A DNA stretch of 64,000 nt from Cocos nucifera (Eukaryota > Streptophyta > Magnoliopsida > Arecales > Arecaceae). The position numbers were made by a program, and so were the translations under genes. How positions within the stretch are numbered: position 1 is the stretch's first letter; every line of letters begins with the position of its first letter. The notes under the pieces were generated by a model. It did no database searches, was not told the DNA's origin, and saw only the letters and a list, made by a program, of their open reading frames with translations. Location: the NCBI GenBank assembly GCA_006176705.1, contig QRFJ01003316.1:248001-312000 (forward strand), read 5' to 3'. Below, piece after piece: positions 11,091-22,027 of this stretch.

Positions 11091-11362
11091 ACATTCTATT
11101 ATGGCTATCACTTTTATTCTATTATAGGCTCCGCCTATATAAGAGATCTTCTAGATATGTTTTTCTCTTTAAGCTCTCATCTCTCCACTTATATTCTCAT
11201 GAGTACTCCATTCTTATTGGCCAGAAAGCCAGCTTGATCATCGAAGGGTCCTACTGGAGCCACCCACCTACGGTTTGGATTTCATCTTGTAGGTCTTGTC
11301 GGTGGCCTCGTCTTCATCAGCTCCAACAAACTCTAGCATCAACACCATTTTCTGCACCAATA
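11091..11362 (+). repeat. Partial LTR related to the 56109-57762 LTR
   Basis: From about 11120 this follows the 3' third of the Tat-type LTR at 57500-57762. Shared words include a TATATAAG promoter (about 11135), AGATATGTTTTTCTCT, ATCGAAGGGTCCTACTGGAGCC and an end reading TTCTGCACCAATA (CA ending changed to TA). No internal region follows, so it is a fragment. Confidence 0.55.
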
Positions 11363-11890
11363 AGAAAAAAAATATATGAGAAAATGGAGAGGGAGAATCT
11401 TTGTATCTTTCAAAAGAGACAAACATGATCAGGATCATCAGGGATCATATCAGGATGATTCAGTAGGGATCATTCATGATCAAAAAGCTATGAATTTCTA
11501 ATAAAAGTTGGATTGGGATATGACCTACTGCATGAATTTCATAGCAATCCTCCGATCATCTTGATTTCATCTTATGTTCAACCTAGGGTTCATGAATCAG
11601 ATAGAGAGAGAAAGAAAGAGTAGAAAATCCTAGAGAGAGAATGAGAGTGATAGAGAGGAGAGAGAAAATTCTTTTCTTTTTTGTTCTTTTCTTTTCTTTT
11701 AACTTTTTTTTTCTTTTCTTCTTCTTCTTTTTTCTTTCTTTCTTTTCTTTTCTTCTTTCCTTCTTGGCCAAGCAGGGGATGGAGCTGTGGTCCATGGCTA
11801 GTACTTCGGCAGGGTATGATAGCACAGCTAGATGTCCGACAGCAAGCGGTTGATGGTCATGGGCAGGGAATAGCCGATGGTGAGAAATCA
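11363..11890. other. Low-complexity GA/CT-rich DNA
   Basis: 11400-11480 has repeated GATCAT words. 11600-11680 is GA-rich and 11660-11765 is a long CT-rich tract. Open frames here are products of that bias. This is the left flank of the CACTA insertion. Confidence 0.45.
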
Positions 11891-11893
11891 AAG
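11891..11893. repeat. CACTA target-site duplication, left (AAG)
   Basis: AAG precedes CACTAC and is repeated at 20823-20825. CACTA transposons make 3-bp duplications. Confidence 0.75.
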
Positions 11894-12338
11894 CACTACT
11901 ATAGAATAGGACTACGATAGCGCATACTATTGCAGTAGTTTGAAAAATTGCTATCGTAGACTCAGCGCATACTATTACAATGGTTTCGAAAATTATTGTC
12001 ATAGAGTTTATGGCAGTGGTTATTATAAACCACTGCTATAGACTAAACCTATGGTAGCGATTATGCTAAACTGCTATCATAGGTCGGACCAATGGCAGCG
12101 GTTCTATATAACCATTGTCATAGGTTGACTTATTAAAGCGGTTATGTTTAACCGCCACCATAGGTCCAGTCTATAGCAGCGATGTCGGTAGCCTTAGACC
12201 GTGCCATGTCGATGGTCGTGGACAGTGATCGTGGACGGTCCTGGGCCATGCCAGTTGATAAGAAAACCCCCACCAAAGGATTTTGGGCCGTGTCGACGGT
12301 CGTGAGCTATGTTGGCTGGTAAGAGAACCCCCACCCTT
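11894..12338 (+). repeat. Left terminal and subterminal repeats of the CACTA element
   Basis: After the terminal repeat come repeated words such as TATGGCAGTGGTTATTATAAACC and AACCGCTGCCATAGG variants in both orientations, so single strands fold into many small hairpins. From 12180 a different pair of related units appears (GAAAACCCCCACC, then GATTTTGGGCCGTG). In CACTA elements such units bind the accessory transposon protein. Confidence 0.65.
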
Positions 12339-13823
12339 TGTTGCCCAGGTATGGCCACCCAAGAGGAGGGCATGAATTGGGTATTTCAAAATTTAAACTA
12401 TGAATATGCTGAATTTTAATACTATGTGCTTTGTAAAATAAAGTAAAACATAAGTATAGATGAAGAATAATAGAAATGAAACTACACAAATACAAACACT
12501 AAGCTTTTATAATGGTTCAGCGCTAAACTTAGCACCCACGTCCACTCTCCAAGTATACCACTTGGGAATTCAACTATAATCACTCAAATAATTATAATTT
12601 GATTATTTTTCTTGGGCTCATAATCCAATCCGATTGATTTTAACTTAGGCTCACCAACTACAATCTTTACAATGATTATTTTTGGGGCTAACAATCAACT
12701 TAGTTGGTTTTTCATGGATCACCAACTAAAACCTCACAAGCAATTATTTTTCTTCAGGCTAACAATCAATCTCGATTAGTTTTAACCTAGACTCACTAAT
12801 CAAACCTTTACAATGTCCAACTCTAGGCTTAGACCAACCTCATGTTTCTCATCCCAAGAAACTTGTAAACAAATAAAATACAATGATTAAAGAAGTTTAG
12901 AAAGAAAATCTCAATAAAGCCCAAAAGAAAAGTTTGTTAATGAAAGGCTTGTTTGCTTTGCTCTTCTTCTTGAATACTTAAAAGAAATTGATAAAGCTCT
13001 TCAATGCTTGTATTTTGACGTCTCTCAACTCTAGGATGATTGGAAGGACAAGAAATATTTAGAAGAATAGATCCTTCACTTTACTTAATGGCACTCTCAA
13101 TGAATAAACTTGGTGTAGACTTGAAGGCTCTTGAATGTGTATTCCAAAAGTTTTCCTTGAAGTTCTTAAATGTTCCTTATATATTCTAAGGCTTTTTTAC
13201 CATACTAAAATCTCTAAAGAAGCTCCATTTAATGCTCTAGCCATTGGGCATGAAAATCTAGCCATTGAAAAAAAGTTGGTGCTGAAAAAGTGTAGTTCTA
13301 GAAAAAACTAGCCGTTATAGTGACTTAGTCGACTAACCTTCTTGACTTAGTCGACTAAGTCCCCTGTACCTCAACTTCAGCCTTTTCTATGCTTTCTATC
13401 TTCTGCAGTCTTCTGAGACTTAGTCGACTAAGTCTCTGGGGTAGAAAATTTTCATTTTTCTATGCTTTCTATTTTTGTGATTCTCTGATACATAGTCGAC
13501 TAACTCCTAACCTTAGTCGACTAAGATGTGTGCCAAGCATGCCATTTGGTTTTTGACAGTCTTTCTTTTTCAGTTTCTTTTGTAGGCTTGACTTGCTTTC
13601 TAAACTTGATTTATCTCTCATTAACTATTCTTTTCAAGGTGTATCAAGTCTAGTTTTCCTTCAAAGTCTTCTTGATTGATGGTACTTTATTTGATTGATG
13701 AATATCACTTAGAACATTATGAGCACTTGGAATTTAAACTACACATCCTCAAAAACAAAGTTAGACTTTATAACTTACACTCAAAACTCTTTGTCATCAT
13801 CAAAATCAATCTTTAGGTCAACA
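12339..13823 (-). repeat. 3' LTR of the nested SIRE-like element
   Basis: A 1485-bp LTR colinear with 16464-17972. It contains five copies of a palindromic AGTCGACT word (within 13326-13525), most of them in the form CTTAGTCGACTAAG. Confidence 0.8.
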
Positions 13824-13840
13824 ATCTCTTCCTTTTTGAT
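13824..13840 (-). promoter_or_regulatory. Polypurine tract of the SIRE-like element
   Basis: The minus strand reads AAAAAGGAAGAGATT directly before the 3' LTR, preceded by ATCATCATC as in related copia elements. Confidence 0.55.
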
Positions 13841-14690
13841 GATGATAAAATTTTTGAGTATACGCAAAATAATATATGATAAGTTTCTAAAGAATTACAC
13901 ATTTAAAAGGCATGAAACTATTAAATAATAAAAACATACTTTATTCTAGTTAAGATCAAGCATATATTCAACAATAACTCTTTTTCTTTTTGACAGCATC
14001 AAAAAGAATAACTCAAAAGAAGGTAATTAATAAAATCAAAAAAGTAATTATTTCTTTAATAATCTAAAAATATTAAGCTTTTTCTTGATATTATAATCAA
14101 TTGAGTTTAATTTGTATTCAAAATTTGCTCCCCCTTACTATATGCCAATTTTTTTTTTCATTCCTTACTCTTGATACAATAGAAATAATTCTTGTTCTTA
14201 TTGAATTTTGTTTCTCATAACTAAATTAATATCACATTATGACAAGATTTTAATGTAATTTAATATGTTAAATTCATTTTCTTCATTTACCAAATTTTCT
14301 TCCTCTCATTGTCATTATAGTATTTACTATAATTCAAGATACCAATTGGGTTTGAAAATATATATTTTTTAAAAAAATTTAGCTTATTAAATAAATATGT
14401 CATTGTTTTAAATTATTCTCAAACTCTAATCATGATAGTTTAAAAATCAGTTTTATTCAATATATCTTCAATCATAATCAATCATAGTACTCAATTATAA
14501 TAGTCATTTAGAATAATATCATCAAAATCAATAAGATAAAATATTGAATTATTTGATATGCAATTGGCTAATACTCAAATCATGCATCAATATTTTAATA
14601 TACTTTCTAATTGAATGGTAGAAGCAATTATCAATTTATCAAGACCAACTTATCTTCTAGAATGTTAACTACTCCATCTTCCATTTTGTG
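13841..14690 (-). other. Internal spacer of the SIRE-like element
   Basis: AT-rich DNA where pol would be expected. No protease, integrase or RT motif found in any frame. Confidence 0.5.
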
Positions 14691-16440
14691 CCTTGAGCAT
14701 CCACAATTAAGGTGCCATTCTTTTTTGGATTAGGGGGATATCAAGCACACCTGCACTCACAAAGATCAAGTGTATTTTGGTACCTAAGCTAACTTGAATT
14801 CTTTGAGGTTAGTATCAATGGTTCCTTTTCGAATCCAAATTTGCTTGATCCTTATATACTTATATGTATTAACCCAATAATCAAATTATTTATATCCAAT
14901 TTTATTGCATTTAAAGCACGTAATGAATTTCTTATCAAAATGATATTTATTAATAGAAATTTTTGGATACCTTAGTTTTGCCAAGGAGTTAGCTTTAGAT
15001 GTCATATTTTGTTTGTCTATTGATATATGCAAATTTTATGAACCAATGAAGAATTTATCTATAATTGATTTTAGTTCATTTATTTCATTTTTCAAAGTTT
15101 CATTCTATTCTAATAAATCTTTTTCTTTAACTAATAATTTGTTTTTTTCATCTACTATGTGTTTTAATCTATTTACTTCATTTTGTAGCTCTTATTTTAT
15201 TTAATTAAGTCATCTTGTTTAGTTTGTAAATCTTTCTTATCTTCTTCTAATCTATCTTTATCTTTATTCAAATTTTGAGTTTCCTTTTTAAGGTCTTTGT
15301 TCCTTTTAAACAGTCTTTTAAAATTATTAAATAATTCAAAAAATGCATCATGTAATTTATTAAAAGTAAAATTATTAGATTGATTTAAGCTTATCTCTTC
15401 ATTGTGAGCCATCAAGCATAGGTTTGTCTCTTCTTTACTTGAGGATGACTCTTCTTTAGAATTTGAGCTCTTACTACTTTTTAAATTAGCCAATATAGCT
15501 TTTTTTTTATTTTCTTGAGCTCTTTTTCAATGTGGGATAGTTTTTTTTATGTTTTCTAAATTAATTCTTTTCTTGTTTTCCTTTTATTGGTTCAAATTTT
15601 TTCTTCTTTCTCATAAATCTCATGAACCTTCTTACAATCACCGCCATTTCTTCATCATCTTTTGAATCCTCGGTAGAATCACTTGAACTTTCTTCAATGA
15701 TCGATGACTCGAGTGCAAAGATTCTTTTCTTCAACTTTTCCTTCTCCATGCTTTGGTTCATATTGAGCTCATGTGTCATGAGCGATTCGATTAACTCTTC
15801 CAAAGCAAGCTTGCTAAGATCCTTGACTTCTTGAATTATCGTTATTTTTGCTTTTCAAGTCTTTGGTAAGGATCTAAAAATTTTGAATACAAGATCACTA
15901 TTAGAATAGTCTTTTCCAAGACTCTTTAATTCATTTATAATTTCAGTAAATCTTGTAAACATATCACTTATTATCTCATAAGTTTTCATTTTAAATAACT
16001 CATATTTATGAACTAACATATTTATTTTAGATTTTTTGACTTGACTTGTACCCTCATGGATTACTTCAAGTCTATCCCAAATTTTTTTTGTAGATAAACA
16101 TGTTGATATTCTATTAAATTCATTATAATCTAATGCACAATATAGAATATAATAGTTTTAGCATTTAATTGAGCTAGCTTTTTATCTAGCTTATTCTAAT
16201 TTTTTTTATTTAGGTACACACATATTATTGACAATCATTGTGGATGTGTAAGGACCATTAAGTATGATATTTCACATATCATAATCTTGTGCTTGAATAA
16301 AGATTCTCATTCTAGCTTTCCAATAAGTATAGTTGGTGCCATTAAAAAAAAAAAGGTCTAATGATTGAATGTCCTTCACTCAACAAAAAGTCAAATGGGT
16401 CAGCCATAAGATCTTTAACTTTAGAATAAAAAAAAAAATC
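14691..16440 (-). pseudogene. gag: SIRE-like copia gag pseudogene
   Basis: Read from 16440 downward. The N-terminal part has NYTYWKARMRIFIQAQDY (DUF4219-like), then EFNRISTCLSTKKIWDRLEV, HEGTSQVKKSKINMLVHKYE and MFTRFTEIINELKSLGKDYS (UBN2-like). Next come an open block at 15803-15561 (EELIESLMTHELNMNQSM, then acidic and Lys-rich stretches) and an S/E-rich then charged coiled-coil block at 15493-15197. A knuckle remnant CFKCNKIGY (14918-14892) has lost its His. Several stops and shifts separate the pieces. Gag binds RNA and builds the particle; this copy cannot do so. Confidence 0.65.
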
Positions 16441-16463
16441 AGAGCACCTGCTCGAATACCAAT
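16441..16463 (-). promoter_or_regulatory. Primer-binding site of the SIRE-like element
   Basis: The minus strand after the 5' LTR reads ATTGGTATTCGAGCAGGTGC, close to the TGGTATCAGAGC site for initiator Met tRNA. It fixes the element's orientation. Confidence 0.65.
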
Positions 16464-17972
16464 TGTTGCCCAAGTATGGCCACCTAAGAGGAATGGGCGA
16501 ATTGGGTATTTCAAAATTTAAACTATGAATTTGCTGAATTTTAATGCCATGTGCTTGGTGAAATAAAGTAAAACATAAGTATGGATGAAGAACAATAAAA
16601 AATGAAACTACACAAACACAAACATCAAGCTTTTATAGTGGTTCAGCATCAAACTCAGCACCTACATCCACTCTCTAAGTATACCACTTGGGAATTCAAC
16701 TATAATCACTCAAATGATTATAATTTGATTATTTTTCTTGGGCTCATAATCCAATCCAGTTGGTTTTGACTTAGGCTCACCAACTATAATTTTTACAATG
16801 ATTATTTTCAAGGCTCACAAACAACCCAATTAATTTTTTCTGGATCACTAACTAAAATCTCACAAGCAATTATTTTTCTCCAAGCTAACAATCAACCCCG
16901 ATTAGTTTTGATATAGGCTCATCAATCAAACCTTTACAATGTTCAACTCTAAGCTTGGACCAATCTCAAGTTTCTCACCCCAAGAAACTTGTAAATAAAT
17001 AAAATACAATGATTAAAGAAGTTTAGAAAGAAAAATTCAATGAAGCCCAAAAGAAGAGTTTGTCAATGAAAGGCTTGTTTGCTTCGCTCTTCTTCTTGAA
17101 TGCTTAAAAGAAGTTGATGAAGCTCTTCAATGCTTGTATTTTGACTTTTCTCAACTCTAGGATGATTGAAAGGATAAGAAATATTCAGAAGAATAGATTC
17201 TTCACTTTACTTAATGGCACTCTAAATGAATAAACTTGGTGTAGGCTTGAAGGCTCTTGAATGTGTGTTCCAAAAGTTCTTGAAGTTCTTAAATATCCTT
17301 TATATATTCCAAGGCTTTTCCACCACACTAAAACCTCTGAAAAAGCCTCATTTAATGCTCTAGCCATTGGGTACGAAAATGTAGTCATTGAAAAAAAGTT
17401 GGGGCTAAAAAAATATAGTTCTAGAAAAAAAAAACTAGCCATTACAGTGACTTAGCCGACAAATCTTCTTAACTTAGTCGACTAAGTCTCCTGCACCTCA
17501 ACTTCAGCCTTTTCTGTGCTTTCTATCTTCTGCAGTCTTCTGAGATATAGTTGACTAACCTCTGAGACTTAGTCAACTAAGTCTTCTGGATAGAGAATTT
17601 TTATTTTTCTATACTTTCTATTTTTGCTGTTCTCTAATATATAGTCGACTAACTCCTAATCTTAGTTGACTAAGATGTGTGCCAAGCATGCTATTTGATT
17701 TTTGACAGTCTTTCTTTTTCAATTTCTTTTGTAGGTTAGATTTGCTTCCTAAACATAATTTATCTCTCATTAACCATTCTTTTTAAGGGGTGTCGAGTCT
17801 AGTTTTTCTTCAAAGTCTTCTGGATTGGTGGTACTTCATTTGATTGATGAAAGTCATTTAGAATATTATGAGTACTTGAATTTTAAACTACACATCCTAA
17901 AAAATAAAGTTAGACTTTATAACTTATACTTAAAATTCTTTGTCATCATCAAAATCAATCTTTAGGTCAACA
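16464..17972 (-). repeat. 5' LTR of the nested SIRE-like element
   Basis: A 1509-bp LTR. The minus-strand TATATAAAG at about 17306-17298 is a likely promoter. Several of its AGTCGACT words have decayed to AGTTGACT or AGTCAACT, as expected from deamination of methylated CpG. Confidence 0.8.
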
Positions 17973-18519
17973 TCCCCACAGATGGATTTTGGGCTGTGCC
18001 CGCAGTCGTGGGCCATGCCGACCGCTAAGAGAATTCTCGCTGCTAATAGAAAGTAAAATTATTTATCACTCCTCCTTAATTATTTATGGATATAATTTAT
18101 GTTATAGAATTTATTGCATAACATTTTCTGGGTTATCATTTATATCTTGTTGCTTTTATTTATTGCATTGCATAATGATAGGCCTGTCAATTAATTGGTG
18201 TACATAATCTCCGGCACCCATACATTTACATATTTTTTGTATGGATGAAAGAATTATGTATAATGATCAGTTGATTGTTCAATTTGGATAGTTTAGAAAT
18301 TGCAAATAATTCTAGATACGTGCTTTGGTAAGCAGCATTACTATACAATGCCATGCTCAATATTGCATACCTGTTTGACCTTTTCTATTAATAGAGCATG
18401 ATGTAAGAGTATGAAAAGATTTAAATAGACTCCTATTAATTAGAGTCTATTTATTGATGCTCTATTAATATTATTGTTCAACATGTTATTTGATTAATGT
18501 TCATTAACATTGTAGGTCA
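17973..18519 (+). other. CACTA interior before the transposase-like gene
   Basis: Starts with the continuation of the interrupted repeat unit (GGATTTTGGGCTGTGCCCGC). The rest is AT-rich, with an imperfect repeat of GAGTCTATTTA / CTCTATTAAT words near 18390-18470. No coding domain recognised. Confidence 0.4.
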
Positions 18520-20264
18520 TGATGGCACTGTAACGCCATTTGGCTTTCACTCCTACCTCTTGGTGGGCTATGTGGAGCTTTGTATCTGAGTCATCGTTGG
18601 CAGAGCACACTCCATCCACCTCCACATCGGCTACTCAGGGACCATCGGCATTTACTCCATCAACATCTACTCCTACACCAACATTAGAGCCTCCAGCATC
18701 AGCCACATCTCTGGCACATGCTTCACCCATTGATGAGTTTTCACTAGCATCCATGTCGCATGATCCCATGGCCAGTGAGTATATATTTTATTATATTATT
18801 TATTTATTTATTTATATAGTTATTGTACACTCTTATATATTTGCATGATGTATTCTCATTATAGGTGCATCATCCAATAGGATATTTCATAGTTCCACAT
18901 GTATGCTGTATGTGTGAAACCGCCAGCATCAGATAATGGTACAGTACGATGTGGAGGAAAGTCTAGTAAGGGAGACCGCATGGGAGATGCATTTTTTTTG
19001 GAGTGCTTGTGAGGCAGTCCAACATCATTCCAATACTACCCATAGACTAGTGATTGATGGACGCTGGTGTCAGGGATCAGGTGTGGGAGGAGATATGGAT
19101 AAGTGTATCTTAATTATATTTATATATTTGATATATTTACACTATGTCTGATTAGAATAATTTCATAACTGATTTTTGATAACTTTATGTAGAGAAGATA
19201 TGACTTTTTAGATCACGAGAGGGCTCGAGATGCTCGATTGAAGAAAATTGAAGAGTTATACCAAGGCTACAGGGTCAAGCTCCACGGAGGATGGCTCGAG
19301 CATCGATGAGATACTTTGAAGGAGCTTATTCCTTAGATACAGGACTATCCTTCGAGTCAATAGGAGGGGATGGTTAGAAATTGGAGGAGCCAAGAGTTTG
19401 AGATTTAATTTTTAATTTTTAAATTTTTGAATATACTTAAATTTATATTTGAATACTTTTAAAATACTTGTTATTTATTTAAATATTTTTTAAGCTGCCT
19501 CTCGTTAGAACTAGGAGAACCGGGTAGCTCAGGAGCACACGCACACTCTTGATCGTAAGTCTATGGCCAATCATGTGCATAAAGAGATAATAAATTTTGA
19601 ATCTTACTAGATAAATTAAATTAATATTTTTTTGTATGTTTCTAATAAATTGATTCATTGTTATAGCTGATGAGAGATGGGATGACGTCCAGCCATAGTG
19701 AGATCTTTCGATCCAGCCGTATGAATAAAAAGGGCAGGTTGATGAATGCTGTGATTAGGAGGATTGTTGTAAGTAATAAATATATTAGTATAATTAGTAT
19801 TATAGTATTTTTTATAATATTTTATTTAAATTTATAATTATAGGAGCAGTTAGACGTGCTCGCGAGCAAGGGACCAGACACCTCTGGCCCTCATGACCAT
19901 CTATCTCAGGTCTTAGGGCCTGAGCACTCTAGGAGGATTCGATGCAGGTCTAGACATATGTCGATGAGCTACTAGTCTAAGGTGAGTATCTCTTCACATA
20001 CTTTCGATCTCATCAGTTGAAAGCAGCTTGAAGAGGCGTTAGCACAGGTAGATCAGGCTAGAGAGTAGGCTGCTCAGGCTAAGAAGCAGAATGCTTAGCT
20101 ATAGAGCCTCATGACCGCTCTGAAGATGAGGCTCAATGCGTATTTTGGAGCTAACTTCAAGGGCCTTGAGGATATATTGGCTGGTATTCCAGCTCCAGCA
20201 CCTCCAGCTCATGCTCCATCTTCTCCTGGTGATGATGACTTAGATGTAGATTTAGAAAACTTTT
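18520..20264 (+). pseudogene. CACTA Transposase_24-like gene, multi-exon, decayed
   Basis: Exon 1 (to 18774) codes a Ser/Thr/Pro-rich N-terminus starting MAFTPTSWW at 18540. A 90-bp intron (18775-18864, GTGAGT...ATAG) follows. Later exons carry RYDFLDHERARDARLKKIEE (from 19193), AQEHTRTLDRKSMANHVHKE-like text, HSEIFRSSRMNKKGRLMN, then a 75-bp GTAAGT...ATAG intron (19769-19843). The last exon has EQLDVLASKGPDTSGPHDHL and ends with an acidic tail (DDDLDVDLENF). The order resembles plant Transposase_24 (Ptta/En/Spm) proteins, thought to act as accessory DNA-binding factors. Stops interrupt several exons and some splice sites are lost. The assignment is from memory of the family. Confidence 0.55.
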
Positions 20265-20429
20265 GATATATTTTTTAAAAAAATATATTATAATAAATTT
20301 TATTTAATAATAAAATTTGAGCATTTTAAAAATATTATTATGTTTATAATATTTTCATGTGTTGTATGTTAAACTACATTTATCAAGTGAAAGATAAAAA
20401 TTAAAAAATTTATATTTTTTATTATTCAA
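20265..20429 (+). other. AT-rich spacer after the CACTA gene
   Basis: Short AT-rich stretch, probably the 3' UTR of the CACTA gene. Confidence 0.4.
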
Positions 20430-20822
20430 AATCTACGGTAAAACCGCTGTCATAGGCATGCCAACCGCTATCATAAATCATGTGCCAACCGTTGCATTAG
20501 ACCTATGGCAGCAGTTATGAAGCCGTTATCATAGAGTCTATGGCAGTGATTTTGTAAATGCTGTCATAGGTTTCTATGGTAGCGATTCATTGAACCGCTG
20601 TCATAGGCTATCTATGGCAGTGGTTACAATAATTGCTACAAAAATCACTGCCATAGACCTATGATGACGGTCATAATGGCAGCAGTTATCGAACCACTAC
20701 CGTAGGCTATGGCAGTAATTTTTTGAACTATAATAGCGATTCACAGCAATGGTTATCGAACCGCTACCATAGGCGATGGTAGTGATTATGAACCACTATT
20801 GTAGCCCTATTCTGTTGTAGTG
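20430..20822 (+). repeat. Right subterminal and terminal repeats of the CACTA element
   Basis: At least ten short units of the CTATGGCAGCGGTTAT / AACCGCTACCATAGG type alternate in orientation, ending in TTCTGTTGTAGTG. They mirror 11894-12180 and can form many hairpins. Confidence 0.7.
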
Positions 20823-20825
20823 AAG
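20823..20825. repeat. CACTA target-site duplication, right (AAG)
   Basis: Matches 11891-11893. Confidence 0.75.
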
Positions 20826-21389
20826 GGGATGGAGGCTAAAAAAAAAAGGATCCAAGATTCTTTTTTCATTTTTAGGTCTTTGGCTGATCACCAGCGACCA
20901 AACCTTTAGGGAAAAGATGGTAGGAAGGTTGGGGGTCATGAGCCAAGGGTGCAACACCATGGGCGGTAGCATCGGTGGCTAGAAAAGGGGAAACATGGCT
21001 TGGTTAAAATAGGAAAAAAAATAGGGATCATCTTTTTGGAGCTTTATCGATGATTCTGACGATCGATGGCCATCTGTAGGGACATGAGAATAAGAGGAAG
21101 AAAGAGAGGAAGAAGGGTTGGTGATTACCTTGGGCTCCAGCAGCATCATCCACTCTAATTTTTGGTGAGCATGAGTACAAGAGGCTAGGGCTTCGGTGGG
21201 AGAAGTCAAAGAGAAAGAAGAGGGCGGAAGGCTGATGGAGGGCTGGCTTCATCATGTGGAGTCCTTTGATGGGGAGAGGAAGGAATTTATAGAGGATCTC
21301 CTATGGCCCTGGGAGTCCTTATCTTGATTGGGCATGGGGAGAAGAAAACACCCTCTTCTTCATATGGCCCCTTCATTTTTTTCTTTTTT
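20826..21389. other. Right flank of CACTA, possible captured exon on minus strand
   Basis: GC-richer DNA. On the minus strand an open stretch from ATG at 21255 ends at GCCCAAG|GTAATC (donor at 21128), so 21255-21129 could be an exon (MMKPALHQPSALFFLFDF...). No acceptor or downstream exon is recognised, and the CACTA insertion lies beyond. It may be part of an unrecognised element or a gene remnant. Confidence 0.25.
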
Positions 21390-22027
21390 TGGTCTGCTTT
21401 GAGATTTATGCTTGAAAAATCAGGATATCACATAGATGACCTTACTTATGATGTCTCTTTGGAGAACGTTAAGAATGTAGTGTTCGCTTTTAAGTGTTTC
21501 AAGGCACCGGGTCCAGATGGCTTGGTCTTCTCTTTCTTTTAGAAATATTGGGATTTGATTAAGGATAACATCTTGGTGCTCATGGAGGACTTCCATAGAG
21601 GATCTCTTGATATGTTACATTTGAACTTTGCCTTTATCTTCCTCATTTTGAAAAAGGAAGGTACCCTTTTTGCTTGTGAGTTAAGACTGATAAATCTTCT
21701 AAATAGCTTGTACAAAATTATTTTCGAGCTCCTTCCATTGAGACTGGTTAAATTTCTTCCTTCACTGATCGATCCTTCCCAATTGGCTTTTGTTAAGGGT
21801 TGTAACATTATTGAAAATTTTTTTAGTGCCCACGAAATTTTCACTTACTATAATAGAATAAGGCAAAAAGGCATTTTGTGCAACTGGATTTTGAGAAGGC
21901 CTTTGACAAGCTTAATTAGGACTTTCTATTCGATGTTGTTTGAGCATCAAGCTTCCCTTGCAACCGGATCTCTTGGATTTGGTGTCTTCTATCTATTGCT
22001 TTTGTGGCACTTATTGTTAATAGAAAC
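21390..22027 (+). pseudogene. LINE ORF2 pseudogene, RT N-terminal part
   Basis: Non-LTR (L1-type) reverse transcriptase. It begins near SALRFMLEKSGYHIDDLTYD, then FKAPGPDG (the family's KAPGPDG motif), FHRGSLDMLHLNFAF, and LPSLIDPSQLAFVKGCNIIE (family SQSAFVKGR region). A stop at 21541-21543 and a shift after GILCNWI break the frame. It stops where a solo LTR is inserted at 22028. The endonuclease domain expected upstream is absent, so the LINE is 5'-truncated, as is usual for this class. Confidence 0.7.

Larger units (their letters stand above)
12339..17972 (-). mobile_element. SIRE-like copia element, gag only, nested in CACTA
   Basis: A 5.6-kb element read on the minus strand: 5' LTR 17972-16464, primer site, gag, polypurine tract, 3' LTR 13823-12339. 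The LTRs run TGTTGACC to GGGCAACA. The internal part is only 2.64 kb and holds a UBN2/DUF4219-type gag with a zinc-knuckle remnant. Protease, integrase and reverse transcriptase are absent. The duplication is not clean: the bases next to the ends are CCCTT and TCCCC, although CCCCCAC and TCCCCAC lie near. It interrupts a repeated unit of the CACTA element. Confidence 0.75.
11894..20822 (+). mobile_element. CACTA (En/Spm) DNA transposon with nested retroelement
   Basis: The left end is CACTACTATAGAATAGG and the right end, read inward on the minus strand, is CACTACAACAGAATAGG. The two inverted repeats match over about 28 bp with a handful of differences. They are flanked by AAG on both sides. 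Both ends carry arrays of short inverted units of the CCGCTGCCATAGG type, typical of CACTA subterminal regions. Inside are a Transposase_24-like gene (about 18520-20264) and an LTR element at 12339-17972. Without that insert the transposon is about 3.3 kb. I see no TNP2 catalytic transposase, so it looks non-autonomous. Confidence 0.8.

Noticed and set aside
11583..12002. Lys-rich minus-strand frame of 139 codons
   Set aside because: It is a translation of a CT-rich tract and crosses the CACTA terminus at 11894.
15013..15204. Plus-strand Phe/Ser-rich frames at 15013-15834
   Set aside because: They lie opposite the charged coiled-coil gag of the minus-strand SIRE-like element.
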